Below are positions 36,532-44,164 of a DNA stretch of 45,519 bases, piece after piece. The stretch lies in contig DASTYK010000137.1 in the NCBI GenBank assembly GCA_035764935.1, positions 1 to 45,519 of the forward strand, given 5' to 3'. The notes beneath the pieces were generated by a model. The model saw only the letters and a program-made list of their open reading frames with translations. It searched no databases and was not told the DNA's origin. Both the position numbers and the translations under genes were made by a program. Position 1 is the stretch's first letter. Each line of letters begins with the position of its first letter. This DNA comes from Longimicrobiales bacterium. Lineage in GTDB: Bacteria; Gemmatimonadota; Gemmatimonadetes; Longimicrobiales; RSA9.

Positions 36532-37545
36532 ATGGCCGAAGCCAAACGCAGGCCGACCTTTCCCGTGCGCAGGGCACGCGTCGCCGCACTCGTCGTGATC
36601 GGGGTGCTGCTGCTCGCATTCGCTGTCTACCAGGTCGGCAGCGTCTTCGACGTCTTCGCGAGCCGCTACCAGCTCCACGCCCTCGTGCCCAGCGCGCTCG
36701 GTCTCAGGGAAGGTGCTCCCGTCACCCTCGCCGGCCAGCGCATCGGCCAGGTCGAGAGCATCGACTTCATTCCCGTCGAGCAGCGCCGCGCCGATGCCAA
36801 CCTGAACGTGACCCTCGCCGTCAGCGAGGACGTACGGGAACAGATCCGCCGCGACTCGCGTGCATTCTTCCGCATGCAGGGCCTGCTCGGCGACAAGTAC
36901 GTCGACATCGCGCCCGGTACCGCCGGCGCAGCGATCCTGCAGCCGGGCGACACACTGATCGTGGGCGAAAGCGTCGACATCGAGCAGTTCATGGAGCGCG
37001 CTGCCCTGGCCATCGACGAGGCGCAGGTCATCGTCACCGACCTGCGCGAGGTCACGGCCGGACTCGCGGCCGGAGACGGGACCATCGGACAGCTGCTCAC
37101 CGACGAGGCCCTCTATGCGCGCATGGTCACCGCGACGGCACAGCTCGAGAACACGCTGGCGCAGCTCAACCGCTCGGATGGCACATTCGGACGCATGCTG
37201 CGCGACCCCACGCTGTACGACAACCTCAATCGCGCCGTCCTGCGCGTCGACTCGCTCGGCGCAATGATCGTCGCCGGTGATGGCTCGCTCGGCCGGCTGC
37301 TGCGCGACGACTCGCTCTACAACTCGCTCTCCAGCATGGCGACCAACGCAGACAGCGCCGTCCTCGCCCTGTCCGACATGGTGCAGCGCATGAGCGAGGG
37401 CGACGGCTCACTGGAGCGGTTGATCACCGATCCCCAGCTCTACGACGAGTTCCTCCGCGCCGTCATCGAGCTGCAGACGCTGATCATCGGCATCCGCGAG
37501 AACCCGGACGCATTCAAGCCGAACATCCGCGTGGACGTGTTCTGA
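36532..37545 (+). CDS. mlaD: MCE-domain (MlaD-like) protein with C-terminal repeats
   Basis: 337 residues. One N-terminal membrane helix (about 17-38), the MCE domain (about 47-150; GAPVTLAGQRIGQVESIDF and FRMQGLLGDKYVDI), then an alpha-helical tail. Four motif copies (GDGT-x-G-x-LL-x-D-x-x-LY-like) start at residues 181, 215, 249 and 290, spaced 34, 34 and 41. MlaD rings hold lipids in the periplasm; the helical tail could form a tunnel or needle. It is the last gene of the mla operon; the next 160 bases are non-coding. Confidence 0.94.
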   Translation: MAEAKRRPTFPVRRARVAALVVIGVLLLAFAVYQVGSVFDVFASRYQLHALVPSALGLREGAPVTLAGQRIGQVESIDFIPVEQRRADANLNVTLAVSEDVREQIRRDSRAFFRMQGLLGDKYVDIAPGTAGAAILQPGDTLIVGESVDIEQFMERAALAIDEAQVIVTDLREVTAGLAAGDGTIGQLLTDEALYARMVTATAQLENTLAQLNRSDGTFGRMLRDPTLYDNLNRAVLRVDSLGAMIVAGDGSLGRLLRDDSLYNSLSSMATNADSAVLALSDMVQRMSEGDGSLERLITDPQLYDEFLRAVIELQTLIIGIRENPDAFKPNIRVDVF

Positions 37546-37565
37546 CGCCCCGCACTCGCTTTCAC

Positions 37566-37590
37566 CACGGAGAACACTGAGCACACGGAG
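37566..37590 (+). repeat. Intergenic CACGGAG-type short tandem repeat
   Basis: CACGGAG, CACTGAG and CACGGAG occur at 37566, 37575 and 37584 with an exact 9-base period, after TTTCAC. It lies in the gap between the MCE gene and the blaI-like promoter. Confidence 0.5.
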
Positions 37591-37639
37591 CTGGCGGGCC
37601 GTCGTCTCTGCCCGTCCGCGTCATCTACGGCTTTTCCCG

Positions 37640-37668
37640 TTGACAGGCGGACGGCTGCCGGGTATGTT
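37640..37668 (+). promoter_or_regulatory. Promoter of the blaI-like/M56 operon
   Basis: A near-ideal sigma70 promoter: TTGACA (37640-37645), 17 bases, TATGTT (37663-37668). The start is expected near 37675. The dyad 37665-37689 overlaps its -10 and start site. Confidence 0.75.
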
Positions 37669-37689
37669 ACGGGAAGTTCCGTAGCAACA
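37665..37689 (+). promoter_or_regulatory. Candidate BlaI-type operator (dyad)
   Basis: Dyad TACGG (37668-37672) and CCGTA (37679-37683) around GAAGTT, flanked by TGTTACGG and CCGTAgcAACA. Overlapping the -10, it would block RNA polymerase. It differs from the classic TACA/TGTA BlaI operator, so the link is inferred from position. Confidence 0.45.
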
Positions 37690-37707
37690 CTCGTCGGAGG
37701 AGGTGCC

Positions 37708-38085
37708 GTGGACGATGGACCGCTGTTCACCAGCCGCGAGCTCGACGTGATGAGCATCCTCTGGCGCACGGGGTCGGGCACGGTGAGCGAGGTCAGGGAG
37801 GCGCTGGGGGAAGACCTGGCGTACACCTCTGTCCTGTCCGTGCTGCAGACGCTGGAGGAGAAGGGCTACGTCGGGCACGAGGCCGAAGGTCGGGCTTACC
37901 GCTACTTCCCCACCGTGGACCCGGACACTGCGGGGGCGAGTGCGCTCGGCCGGATCCGCGATGCGATCTTCCACGGCTCGGTGGAGCAGCTCTTTGCGCA
38001 CCTGGTAAGTGATCGCGGGCTGTCGCGCGCCGAGCTGGAGCGGATGCGGCGAATGCTGGCGAAGCGGCTGAAGGAGGAATCCTGA
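37708..38085 (+). CDS. BlaI/MecI/CopY-family repressor
   Basis: 125 residues with a GTG start preceded by GGAGGAGG. A winged-helix DNA-binding domain (residues 5-75, FTSRELDVMSILWRTGSGTVSEVREAL and LAYTSVLSVLQTLEEKGYV) and a C-terminal dimer helix are clear. Such repressors are cleaved when the M56 sensor is activated, freeing their operon. It overlaps the M56 gene by one base (TGATG), and a dyad lies on its own promoter. Confidence 0.93.
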   Translation: MDDGPLFTSRELDVMSILWRTGSGTVSEVREALGEDLAYTSVLSVLQTLEEKGYVGHEAEGRAYRYFPTVDPDTAGASALGRIRDAIFHGSVEQLFAHLVSDRGLSRAELERMRRMLAKRLKEES

Positions 38086-39572
38086 TGCTGCCTATGCTGA
38101 TTGCCTACGGCCTGTTTACCGCCCTGGTCCTCCTGATTGCGGCGTCCGCGGCCGAGACGATACTGCGTGTCCTGCGCCTTCCGCGCCGCTGGGTATGGGT
38201 GGCGGCCCTGCTGGCGCTGGCAGTGCTGACGGCGGCTGCGCCGTGGCGGCTGGCGAGTCCTGCACCTGCCGTGTCGGCCGTCGACGTGCCGCTGCCCTCC
38301 GCCGACGCGCCGGCTTCCGCCACGGTCGATTCGCGGACCGTCATTGCGTGGGACGCGTTTGCATGGATCGTCAACGCGCCTCTTCGCCTGATTGCGGACC
38401 TTCTCACTCCCTCGGCGGCGGATCCTGTAAACTCCGGCAGTGTCGCGCACAGTGCCCTGCCTCGCGTGCTCGGCGCGCTGTGGGCGACGGCGAGCGTGCT
38501 GCTGCTCGCTGGTATGCTGGTCACCACGTTGCGCATCCGTTCTGCGCGACGCACATGGCCACTCCGACTGGTGGCGGGTGAACCGGTCCGTGTGAGCCGT
38601 GATGCAGGGCCGGCCGTGTTCGGTGCATTCCGACCAGAGATCGTGCTGCCGGCCTGGCTGCTGGATCGTCCGGAAGCGGAGCAGCGGATGATCGTGGCCC
38701 ACGAGCGTGCACACGTGGATGCGCGCGACCCGCTCGTGCTGCTGGCTGCCTGCGCCGTTGTCGTGCTGTTTCCGTGGAACGTATTCGCCTGGTGGATGAT
38801 GCGACGCCTGCGGCTCTCGCTCGAGATCGATTGCGATGCGCGTGTGCTCCAGGCCGGAACCACTGCCCTTCCCTACGCCCGGGTACTCCTCGCCGCAGCC
38901 GAGCGACGCTCGACCTTGCGTGTACTGAGCGCAGCCCTGGCTGACTCGCCATCCGATCTCGAAAGGAGACTGGACGCCATGAACGAGAGACCCGGTTCTC
39001 ACCCACTCGTTCGTGCCACCGGTGGTGCGCTTGCAGCCGTGACCCTCGTCCTTGCGGCATGCGAAGCCGACCTGCCGACCAGCGCTGCAATCGACGAAAT
39101 GAGCGTCGCGGATGCAGTCGAGGCGGCTTCGCCGGTAGCCCCGCTCGCCGATGCGCTCTACATCATCGACGGCGTGGAGGCCGATGCCGCCGCAGCGCAC
39201 GTGCTGGCGCCGGAGAAGATCGCCTCCATCGTGATTCGCAAGGGTGAGAGTGTGCCCGCCGGTACGGATGCGGCGGCGGTGGTCGAGATCAGCACGCGTG
39301 ATGGTGCCCGGACCAGCGAGATCCTGGCCGATCATGTCGTACCGGATGCAGACGACGACGGCTCGGTCGAGGTTGCATCGACGCCGGCCGGTTTCAACGG
39401 TCTTCTGCTCGTCGACGGCAAGCGCACCGAGCCCACCGCGTTGCGTACGCTCGACCCCGCGGGCATCGAAAGCATCGAGGTAATCAAAGGCGCGGCTGCG
39501 GCGCGCATCTTCGATGAGCCGGAGGCGCGAAACGGCGTGATCAGCATTCGGCTCAAGCCTACCCCGCGCTGA
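38085..39572 (+). CDS. M56 (BlaR1-type) membrane metalloprotease with TonB-plug-like tail
   Basis: 495 residues. Helices at about 4-24, 37-55, 128-148 and 216-235, with the zinc motif HERAH at 206-210 and a likely third ligand Glu247 (LEIDCDA). A fourth-type helix ending in LVLAAC (318-326) leads to an extracytoplasmic tail. The tail has two copies (about 357-406 and 440-492) of a TonB-receptor plug-like unit: IDGV...IASIVIRKG...VVEIST and VDGK...IESIEVIKG...VISIRL. There is no penicillin-binding sensor domain as in BlaR1. It is preceded by the BlaI-type gene and followed by a terminator. Confidence 0.9.
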   Translation: MLPMLIAYGLFTALVLLIAASAAETILRVLRLPRRWVWVAALLALAVLTAAAPWRLASPAPAVSAVDVPLPSADAPASATVDSRTVIAWDAFAWIVNAPLRLIADLLTPSAADPVNSGSVAHSALPRVLGALWATASVLLLAGMLVTTLRIRSARRTWPLRLVAGEPVRVSRDAGPAVFGAFRPEIVLPAWLLDRPEAEQRMIVAHERAHVDARDPLVLLAACAVVVLFPWNVFAWWMMRRLRLSLEIDCDARVLQAGTTALPYARVLLAAAERRSTLRVLSAALADSPSDLERRLDAMNERPGSHPLVRATGGALAAVTLVLAACEADLPTSAAIDEMSVADAVEAASPVAPLADALYIIDGVEADAAAAHVLAPEKIASIVIRKGESVPAGTDAAAVVEISTRDGARTSEILADHVVPDADDDGSVEVASTPAGFNGLLLVDGKRTEPTALRTLDPAGIESIEVIKGAAAARIFDEPEARNGVISIRLKPTPR

Positions 39573-39637
39573 ACAACGCGTCCCTACGGTCTTCCACAAG
39601 CTCCACGACCTGTCCAGGACAGCGTCGCGGGCATCAC

Positions 39638-39670
39638 GGGCATCGTGCGGATTGACACGATGCCCGTTTT
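39638..39670 (+). terminator. Rho-independent terminator after the M56 gene
   Basis: GGGCATCGTG-8 bases-CACGATGCCC, a perfect 10-bp stem, followed by GTTTTCC. It ends the repressor/protease operon and isolates it from the third ABC-F gene. Confidence 0.85.
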
Positions 39671-39753
39671 CCATCAACGTATCGCTGCCCACCGGCGCCG
39701 CTCCATGAGCGGCGGGCCGGCGCGGGAGACAGCAACCCTCCTCAGAGGCCCGT

Positions 39754-39858
39754 ATGCGGATCGTTCTGACTGGTGCTCACGACAACGCAACCGTCAGGAC
39801 AGGAGTGTATCCGCATGCAAACCACTACGGGCCCGCGCGACGCGCGCATATCGACTGA
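39754..39858 (+). CDS. Possible 34-residue leader ORF overlapping the ABC-F start
   Basis: ATG at 39754 preceded by AGAGG at 6 bases; the ORF (MRIVLTGAHDNATVRTG...) ends in TGA at 39856-39858 and overlaps the ABC-F start at 39815 in another frame. Antibiotic-resistance ABC-F genes are often controlled by such leaders. Only position and a ribosome site support it. Confidence 0.25.
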   Translation: MRIVLTGAHDNATVRTGVYPHANHYGPARRAHID

Positions 39859-41434
39859 CCGGCTGAGCTACGCGCTACCGGACGGTCGCACCCTATTCAA
39901 CGAACTCACGATTTCCTTTGGCCGGGAGCGAACCGGCCTGGTCGGACCGAACGGCTCCGGCAAGACTACGCTCGTGCGCCTGTTGTCCGGAGATGCGCGT
40001 CCCACTGCTGGCAGCGTTCACCGGAGCGGCCTGGTCGCGCTGCTGCCGCAGGACTTCCGGCCGCCCCCGGGCGCTTCGCTGGCGGCCGTGCTGGGCGTGG
40101 AGAAAACGCTTGCTGCCCTGGAGCGCAGCGAGCGGGGCACAGCCACGCTTGCCGACATCGAGCTGATCGGTGATGACTGGGACCTGCGCGAACGAACCGC
40201 AGCGGTCCTCGCCCGCTTCGGGCTGACCGGCCTCACCCTCGACCGACCCCTCGCAGCCGTGAGCGGCGGCGAGACGACGCGTGTCGCACTCGCGGGACTG
40301 GTGCTGCAGCAACCGGATTTCCTGCTGCTGGACGAGCCCACGAATCACCTCGATGCGGCGAGCCGTGCTGCGCTGTACGCATTCATCGAGTCGTGGGATC
40401 GCGGTGCGCTGTGCGTCAGCCACGATCGCGAGCTGCTCCGCCGCATGGACCGGATCGTCGAGCTGTCCGCGTTCGGTGCACGCGTGTACGGTGGCAATTA
40501 CGATGAGTATCGCGCGATCCGTGACGCGGAGGACGCGGCGGCGGAGCGCGAGCTCGACAGTGCGCGTGCAGCGCTGCGCGCCGCGGAGCGGGACGCACGC
40601 GAGGTACGTGAGCGGCAGGCACGGCGCGAGGCGCAGGGACGTCGCAATGCGGCAACTGCGAACCTGCCGAAGATCCTGCTGAACGGGCGCAAGGCGCGTG
40701 CACAGGAAACAGGAGCCCGGGTGCGTGCGATCACGGCGCGCGAGGTGGAGGAGCGGCGGGAACGTGCGGCCGCGGCCAGGCAGCGGGTCGAAGAACGTGA
40801 GCGTCCTCGCTTCGCCCTGCCGTCGACGAACCTGCCTGCAGGACGCGTCGTGCTCGAGATCACGGAAGCGTGCGTCACGTTTGCGGGCGCTACCGATGCG
40901 ATCCTCGAGAACGTTTCCCTGCGCGTCGTCGGACCGGAACGTGTTGCCGTCGTGGGGCCCAACGGTTCCGGGAAGACGACACTGCTGCGTGTCGCCCTGG
41001 GCGAGCTCACGCCGGACAGCGGTGACGTCCGGCGCCTGCCGGATGATGAGATCGGATTTCTCGACCAGGCTGGTGCGCGGCTCGACCCTGCACTGAGCGT
41101 GCTCGACAATTTCCGTGGCTGCCAACCGGAGCTGGACCCGACGGCCACACGCTACGCGCTCGCCCGGTTCCTCTTCTCCCACGAGGCGGCGCTGCAGCCC
41201 GTCGGCACGCTCAGCGGCGGGGAACGATTGCGTGCCTCACTCGCGTGCGTGCTCGGGGGCCGGACACCGCCGTCACTCCTCGTGCTCGACGAGCCGACGA
41301 ACCACCTCGACCTCGACGCGCTCGCGGCACTGGAGGACGCGCTGCAGGCGTATGACGGCGCACTGCTCGTCGTCAGCCATGACCGGCCGTTCCTCGATGC
41401 GATCGGCGTACAGCGGCGTGTGCGGCTCGGGTAA
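39815..41434 (+). CDS. ABC-F ATPase (third in window)
   Basis: 539 residues, soluble. Two ABC domains: GPNGSGKTT, AVSGGETTR and [13 protein letters not shown]; then GPNGSGKTT, LSGGERLR and [11 protein letters not shown], with a long Arg/Ala/Glu-rich coiled linker (about 245-345). It acts on ribosomes by family; it lacks the Uup C-terminal coil. ATG 39815 is chosen, AGGAG 9 bases upstream; the frame upstream has no ribosome site. Its last 62 bases overlap the 3' end of the convergent Mrp gene. Confidence 0.92.
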   Translation: MQTTTGPRDARISTDRLSYALPDGRTLFNELTISFGRERTGLVGPNGSGKTTLVRLLSGDARPTAGSVHRSGLVALLPQDFRPPPGASLAAVLGVEKTLAALERSERGTATLADIELIGDDWDLRERTAAVLARFGLTGLTLDRPLAAVSGGETTRVALAGLVLQQPDFLLLDEPTNHLDAASRAALYAFIESWDRGALCVSHDRELLRRMDRIVELSAFGARVYGGNYDEYRAIRDAEDAAAERELDSARAALRAAERDAREVRERQARREAQGRRNAATANLPKILLNGRKARAQETGARVRAITAREVEERRERAAAARQRVEERERPRFALPSTNLPAGRVVLEITEACVTFAGATDAILENVSLRVVGPERVAVVGPNGSGKTTLLRVALGELTPDSGDVRRLPDDEIGFLDQAGARLDPALSVLDNFRGCQPELDPTATRYALARFLFSHEAALQPVGTLSGGERLRASLACVLGGRTPPSLLVLDEPTNHLDLDALAALEDALQAYDGALLVVSHDRPFLDAIGVQRRVRLG

Positions 41435-42515
41435 TCGCGCGCTCGGTCTCGATCTGCACGCCGCCCAGCCGTGACGCGACCTCCTCCGCCAGCGTGACGA
41501 ACGCCCGTGCGGTGCCGCTGTCGGGAGCGGCCAGCACCGGCGGCGCACCCGCATCTTCGCCTTCGACGACCGGCTCCTCGAACGGGACCGCAGCGAGCAG
41601 CGGTACATCAGCCGCCGCGGCGAGACGCTCGCCGCCACCGGCGCCGAACGGATGCGAGCGCCGACCACACGCGCACTGCGCGAAGCTCATGTTCTCCACG
41701 ATGCCGAGCACGGGTACGTCGAGTTTGCGGAACATCTCGAGCGCCTTGCCGGCTTCCAGCGTGGCGAGTCGCTGCGGCGTGGTTACAACGACGGCCCCGT
41801 CCACGACGATCGACTGCGCGAGCGACAGCGGCACGTCTCCAGTGCCGGGCGGCAGGTCCACGACCAGCACGTCCAGCTCCGGCCACACCACACCACGGGA
41901 GAACTGCTTGACGGCTTTGCCCACCATCGGTCCGCGCCAGACTGCCGGTGACTGGGGCCCGAGGAAGAAGCCGAACGACACGATCGACAGTCCGTGTATT
42001 TCCAGCGGAATGATCTTGCGGTCGTCGGTGAGACGCACGTGTCTCGCACCGTCTTCGATGCCCATGATGACCGGAAGGGACGGGCCGTAGATGTCGGCAT
42101 CCATCAGGCCGGTGCGCAGGTTCAATCCGTGCAGCGCCAGGGCGAGGTTGGCGGCAACCGTGCTCTTGCCGACGCCACCCTTCCCTGCGCCGACCGCAAC
42201 CACGCGCTTCACTCCCGGCAGGCGCGCGCGATCCGCCCACGGGTCGAGCTTGCCGCCCCGACGCTCCGGCGGCACGATCTGCACTTCGGTGCGCACCGCG
42301 CCGGCCTCGGCCAGCCGCTCACGAATCGCCGCACGGAGCAGATCGGGCACATCTTCGCGGGTCGTGGAAAGGACGAGGGAGACGTGCACCCGGCCGTTGC
42401 GGACGGCAACGCTGCGTACCAGCCGGAGGGACACGATGTCGCGCTTCAGACCCGGATAGGGTACGCGCGCGAGCGCCGCCCGGACCTGCTCCTCAGTGAG
42501 GCTGCTTTCCACCAT
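41373..42515 (-). CDS. apbC: Mrp/ApbC-family iron-sulfur carrier ATPase
   Basis: 380 residues. An N-terminal DUF59/MIP18 domain (1-90), then a P-loop ATPase with GAGKGGVGKSTVAANLA (deviant Walker A), MDADIYGPS and VDLPPGTGD. The conserved carboxy-terminal C-x-C (Cys-Ala-Cys in FAQCACGRRSHPFG) should bind the Fe-S cluster. It carries Fe-S clusters to target proteins. ATG 42515 has GAGG about 10 bases upstream. Its 3' end overlaps the ABC-F gene antisense by 62 bases. Confidence 0.94.
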   Translation of the reverse strand: MVESSLTEEQVRAALARVPYPGLKRDIVSLRLVRSVAVRNGRVHVSLVLSTTREDVPDLLRAAIRERLAEAGAVRTEVQIVPPERRGGKLDPWADRARLPGVKRVVAVGAGKGGVGKSTVAANLALALHGLNLRTGLMDADIYGPSLPVIMGIEDGARHVRLTDDRKIIPLEIHGLSIVSFGFFLGPQSPAVWRGPMVGKAVKQFSRGVVWPELDVLVVDLPPGTGDVPLSLAQSIVVDGAVVVTTPQRLATLEAGKALEMFRKLDVPVLGIVENMSFAQCACGRRSHPFGAGGGERLAAAADVPLLAAVPFEEPVVEGEDAGAPPVLAAPDSGTARAFVTLAEEVASRLGGVQIETERAITRAAHAAVRRSHRGTAGHG

Positions 42516-42585
42516 CCTCGCCTCCACGCTCAGGGTCCGGCGACGCACGCAGCCGGACCGCGCTACCGCCGCTCCCGGATGTCAG

Positions 42586-43365
42586 CTATGCGCAGCATGC
42601 AATGCCGACGGCCGCACGCTCGGCGCTCGCCCGATCGATGTCCCATGCTTCGCGCGGACTCAGCGCGTCGTCTCCTGCCATCTGCCGGAGCAGTGCCGCA
42701 TTGCGTACCGCTACCACGGCTCCGCGCTGCTGGATCGCCCCCGCCTGCCGCAGCCGGCGGAGCGCACGGGCAACGCCTTCCCGCGTCGTACCCAGCTCCG
42801 CTGCCAGCTCCTCCTGCGTCTGCGACATCCGGTACGCCGCTCCAGTGTTCAACACACCGGACCGCCCGGCCTGCGCGAGCACCGCGGACGCGACACGCAT
42901 CGGCACGTCCTGCAGCGAGAGTCGATCGACCAGCGCGGCCAGCGTACGCACCTGGGCGCCGAGCTCGCACACCAGTGCCTGGGCTACGTCCGGATGGCTG
43001 CGGTACAGCGCCTGTACTTCACCGAGCGGCAGAAACAGCACACGGCCGTCCTCGATGACCCGCGCCGAAGCCAGGTACGGCCCCCCGTCGAACATCGAAA
43101 CCTCACCCAGCGATTCGCCGGGGCCGATCACGCCGAATACCTGCTCCTGGCCCGTCCGGTTCGCGCGGTACGTGCGCACCGCCCCTTCCACCACCAGGTA
43201 CAGTCCGCGACACGGTGCCCCTTCCCGGAACAGCACCTCGCCGCGTCTCACGCCCCGGCAGACGGAGCGGCGCACGAGCCCCTCGCATTCCTCCGCGGTG
43301 AGCGAGGCGAACAGCGGCTGCCGCGCGACGACGCGTGCCGGTTCATGGCTGCAGCGAGCTGTCAT
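42586..43365 (-). CDS. CRP/FNR-family transcription regulator
   Basis: 259 residues. A cyclic-nucleotide-binding fold (about 15-135; GEVLFREGAPCRGLYLVVEGAVR, FGVIGPGESLGE) and a C-terminal HTH (about 175-225). The recognition helix reads TTREGVARALRRL, matching CRP Arg180, Glu181 and Arg185, the residues that read TGTGA. N-terminal Cys (5, 27, 36, 52) do not follow the FNR Fe-S spacing. ATG 43365 has GGAG 7 bases upstream. A perfect TGTGA-N6-TCACA site lies at 44058-44073, upstream of the adjacent DUF542-cupin genes. The ligand is not predictable. Confidence 0.92.
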   Translation of the reverse strand: MTARCSHEPARVVARQPLFASLTAEECEGLVRRSVCRGVRRGEVLFREGAPCRGLYLVVEGAVRTYRANRTGQEQVFGVIGPGESLGEVSMFDGGPYLASARVIEDGRVLFLPLGEVQALYRSHPDVAQALVCELGAQVRTLAALVDRLSLQDVPMRVASAVLAQAGRSGVLNTGAAYRMSQTQEELAAELGTTREGVARALRRLRQAGAIQQRGAVVAVRNAALLRQMAGDDALSPREAWDIDRASAERAAVGIACCA

Positions 43366-43382
43366 CGGGTCTCCGCCTTGCA

Positions 43383-43406
43383 CTTGAGTCTCATTCTCAA
43401 GTATAC
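43383..43406 (-). promoter_or_regulatory. Promoter -10 and dyad upstream of the CRP-family gene
   Basis: CTTGAG (43383-43388) and CTCAAG (43396-43401) flank 7 bases. On the minus strand a -10-like TATACT (43400-43405) overlaps the dyad edge; an imperfect -35 may lie 18 bases upstream (CTGTCG). The dyad resembles FNR-type TTGA/TCAA half-sites and could be an operator for itself or another regulator. Confidence 0.45.
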
Positions 43407-43443
43407 AGCGCCTGCGCCTGCACCGACAGGACAGCGCCACGGC

Positions 43444-43758
43444 TCAACCGGGCCGGGGGGTAATGATGGCCAGGAAGCGGAGGCGGTCGCCGTCGTCGGC
43501 TTTCATCGAGTGGACCTCACCGGGCGCATAAACGGCGGTGCCGCCGGTCTGGAGTTGGGCCGTGCCGGTCTCGCCGATGAACGTGCCGCTGCCCTCGATC
43601 ACCTGCACGAGCACGCTGGACTCGCTGGTGTGCGGCAGGACCTCCTGCCCCGGGAGGAGGTGAAAGCCGACGATCCTGACGTTGGGCTCGTCGTGCAGCA
43701 GGGCCGTGGCAGGCCGATCGGGACGCGGCGCCGGTCCCTCCGGTGGCAGGACGATCAT
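43444..43758 (-). CDS. Small single-domain cupin protein
   Basis: 104 residues, one cupin barrel. The first motif region (PHTSESSVLVQVIEGSG) and the second (GGTAVYAPGEVHSM) give possible metal ligands His and Glu/His. The substrate is not predictable. Its ATG overlaps the DUF542 stop by four bases, so both are one unit; 78 bases then separate it from the regulator gene. Confidence 0.85.
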   Translation of the reverse strand: MIVLPPEGPAPRPDRPATALLHDEPNVRIVGFHLLPGQEVLPHTSESSVLVQVIEGSGTFIGETGTAQLQTGGTAVYAPGEVHSMKADDGDRLRFLAIITPRPG

Positions 43759-43970
43759 GCGACGTCCGTCAGCGCCTGGTTCAGTGCTGCCAGCAGCTCG
43801 TCGGGGTCGGCACCGTCGCGCACGGCGGCGTCCTGGATCGAGCTGGCTCCCCCACAGCACGAGTCGATGCCGAAGCGGTTGAAGACCGCCACGGTGACGG
43901 GATGCATGCGGACGACCTCGTTCACGGTCCGATCTGCCGTGATCACGCCTGCGATTTCCGTATCCTTCAT
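43755..43970 (-). CDS. DUF542/ScdA-N domain protein
   Basis: 71 residues. It equals the N-terminal domain of RIC/ScdA/YtfE iron-centre repair proteins: NEVVRMHPVTVAVFNRFGIDSCCGG, with the conserved Cys-Cys. The hemerythrin domain with the di-iron site is absent. RIC proteins repair Fe-S clusters damaged by NO or oxidants; this short form may be a regulator or adaptor. ATG 43970 has AGGAG 8 bases upstream. A CRP-type site lies about 90 bases upstream. Confidence 0.88.
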   Translation of the reverse strand: MKDTEIAGVITADRTVNEVVRMHPVTVAVFNRFGIDSCCGGASSIQDAAVRDGADPDELLAALNQALTDVA

Positions 43971-44030
43971 CGAGCACTCCTGGTTTCTCGTTTCTGCGCT
44001 GTTAACCGGCGTGTGAGCCGGCGCGTGAGG

Positions 44031-44037
44031 ACGATAA
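44031..44037 (-). promoter_or_regulatory. Candidate -10 of the DUF542-cupin operon
   Basis: Minus-strand TTATCGT. A start near 44024 would put the centre of the CRP-type site (44065.5) at about -41.5, the class II activation position. The -10 is a weak match, so the geometry is suggestive only. Confidence 0.3.
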
Positions 44038-44057
44038 GACCGCTCCACCCGAAAGAC

Positions 44058-44073
44058 TGTGACTCACGTCACA
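44058..44073. promoter_or_regulatory. Perfect CRP-type operator TGTGA-N6-TCACA
   Basis: TGTGACTCACGTCACA, both half-sites exact with the 6-base spacer of the E. coli CRP box. It lies between DUF542 (minus) and the S4 paralogue (plus), and could serve either. Confidence 0.7.
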
Positions 44074-44164
44074 GACCGGACCAGCCGGCGGGTGCGATCC
44101 TGTCACGTTCGTACCGAAACGGCAGCACGGGCCACCGGAACCCACAAGGGACGTCAGGAAGACG

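Noticed and set aside
44058-44164. CRP-type box as an operator for the S4 paralogue
   Set aside because: Possible, but I see no promoter hexamers on the plus strand at a suitable distance, whereas the minus side has a candidate.
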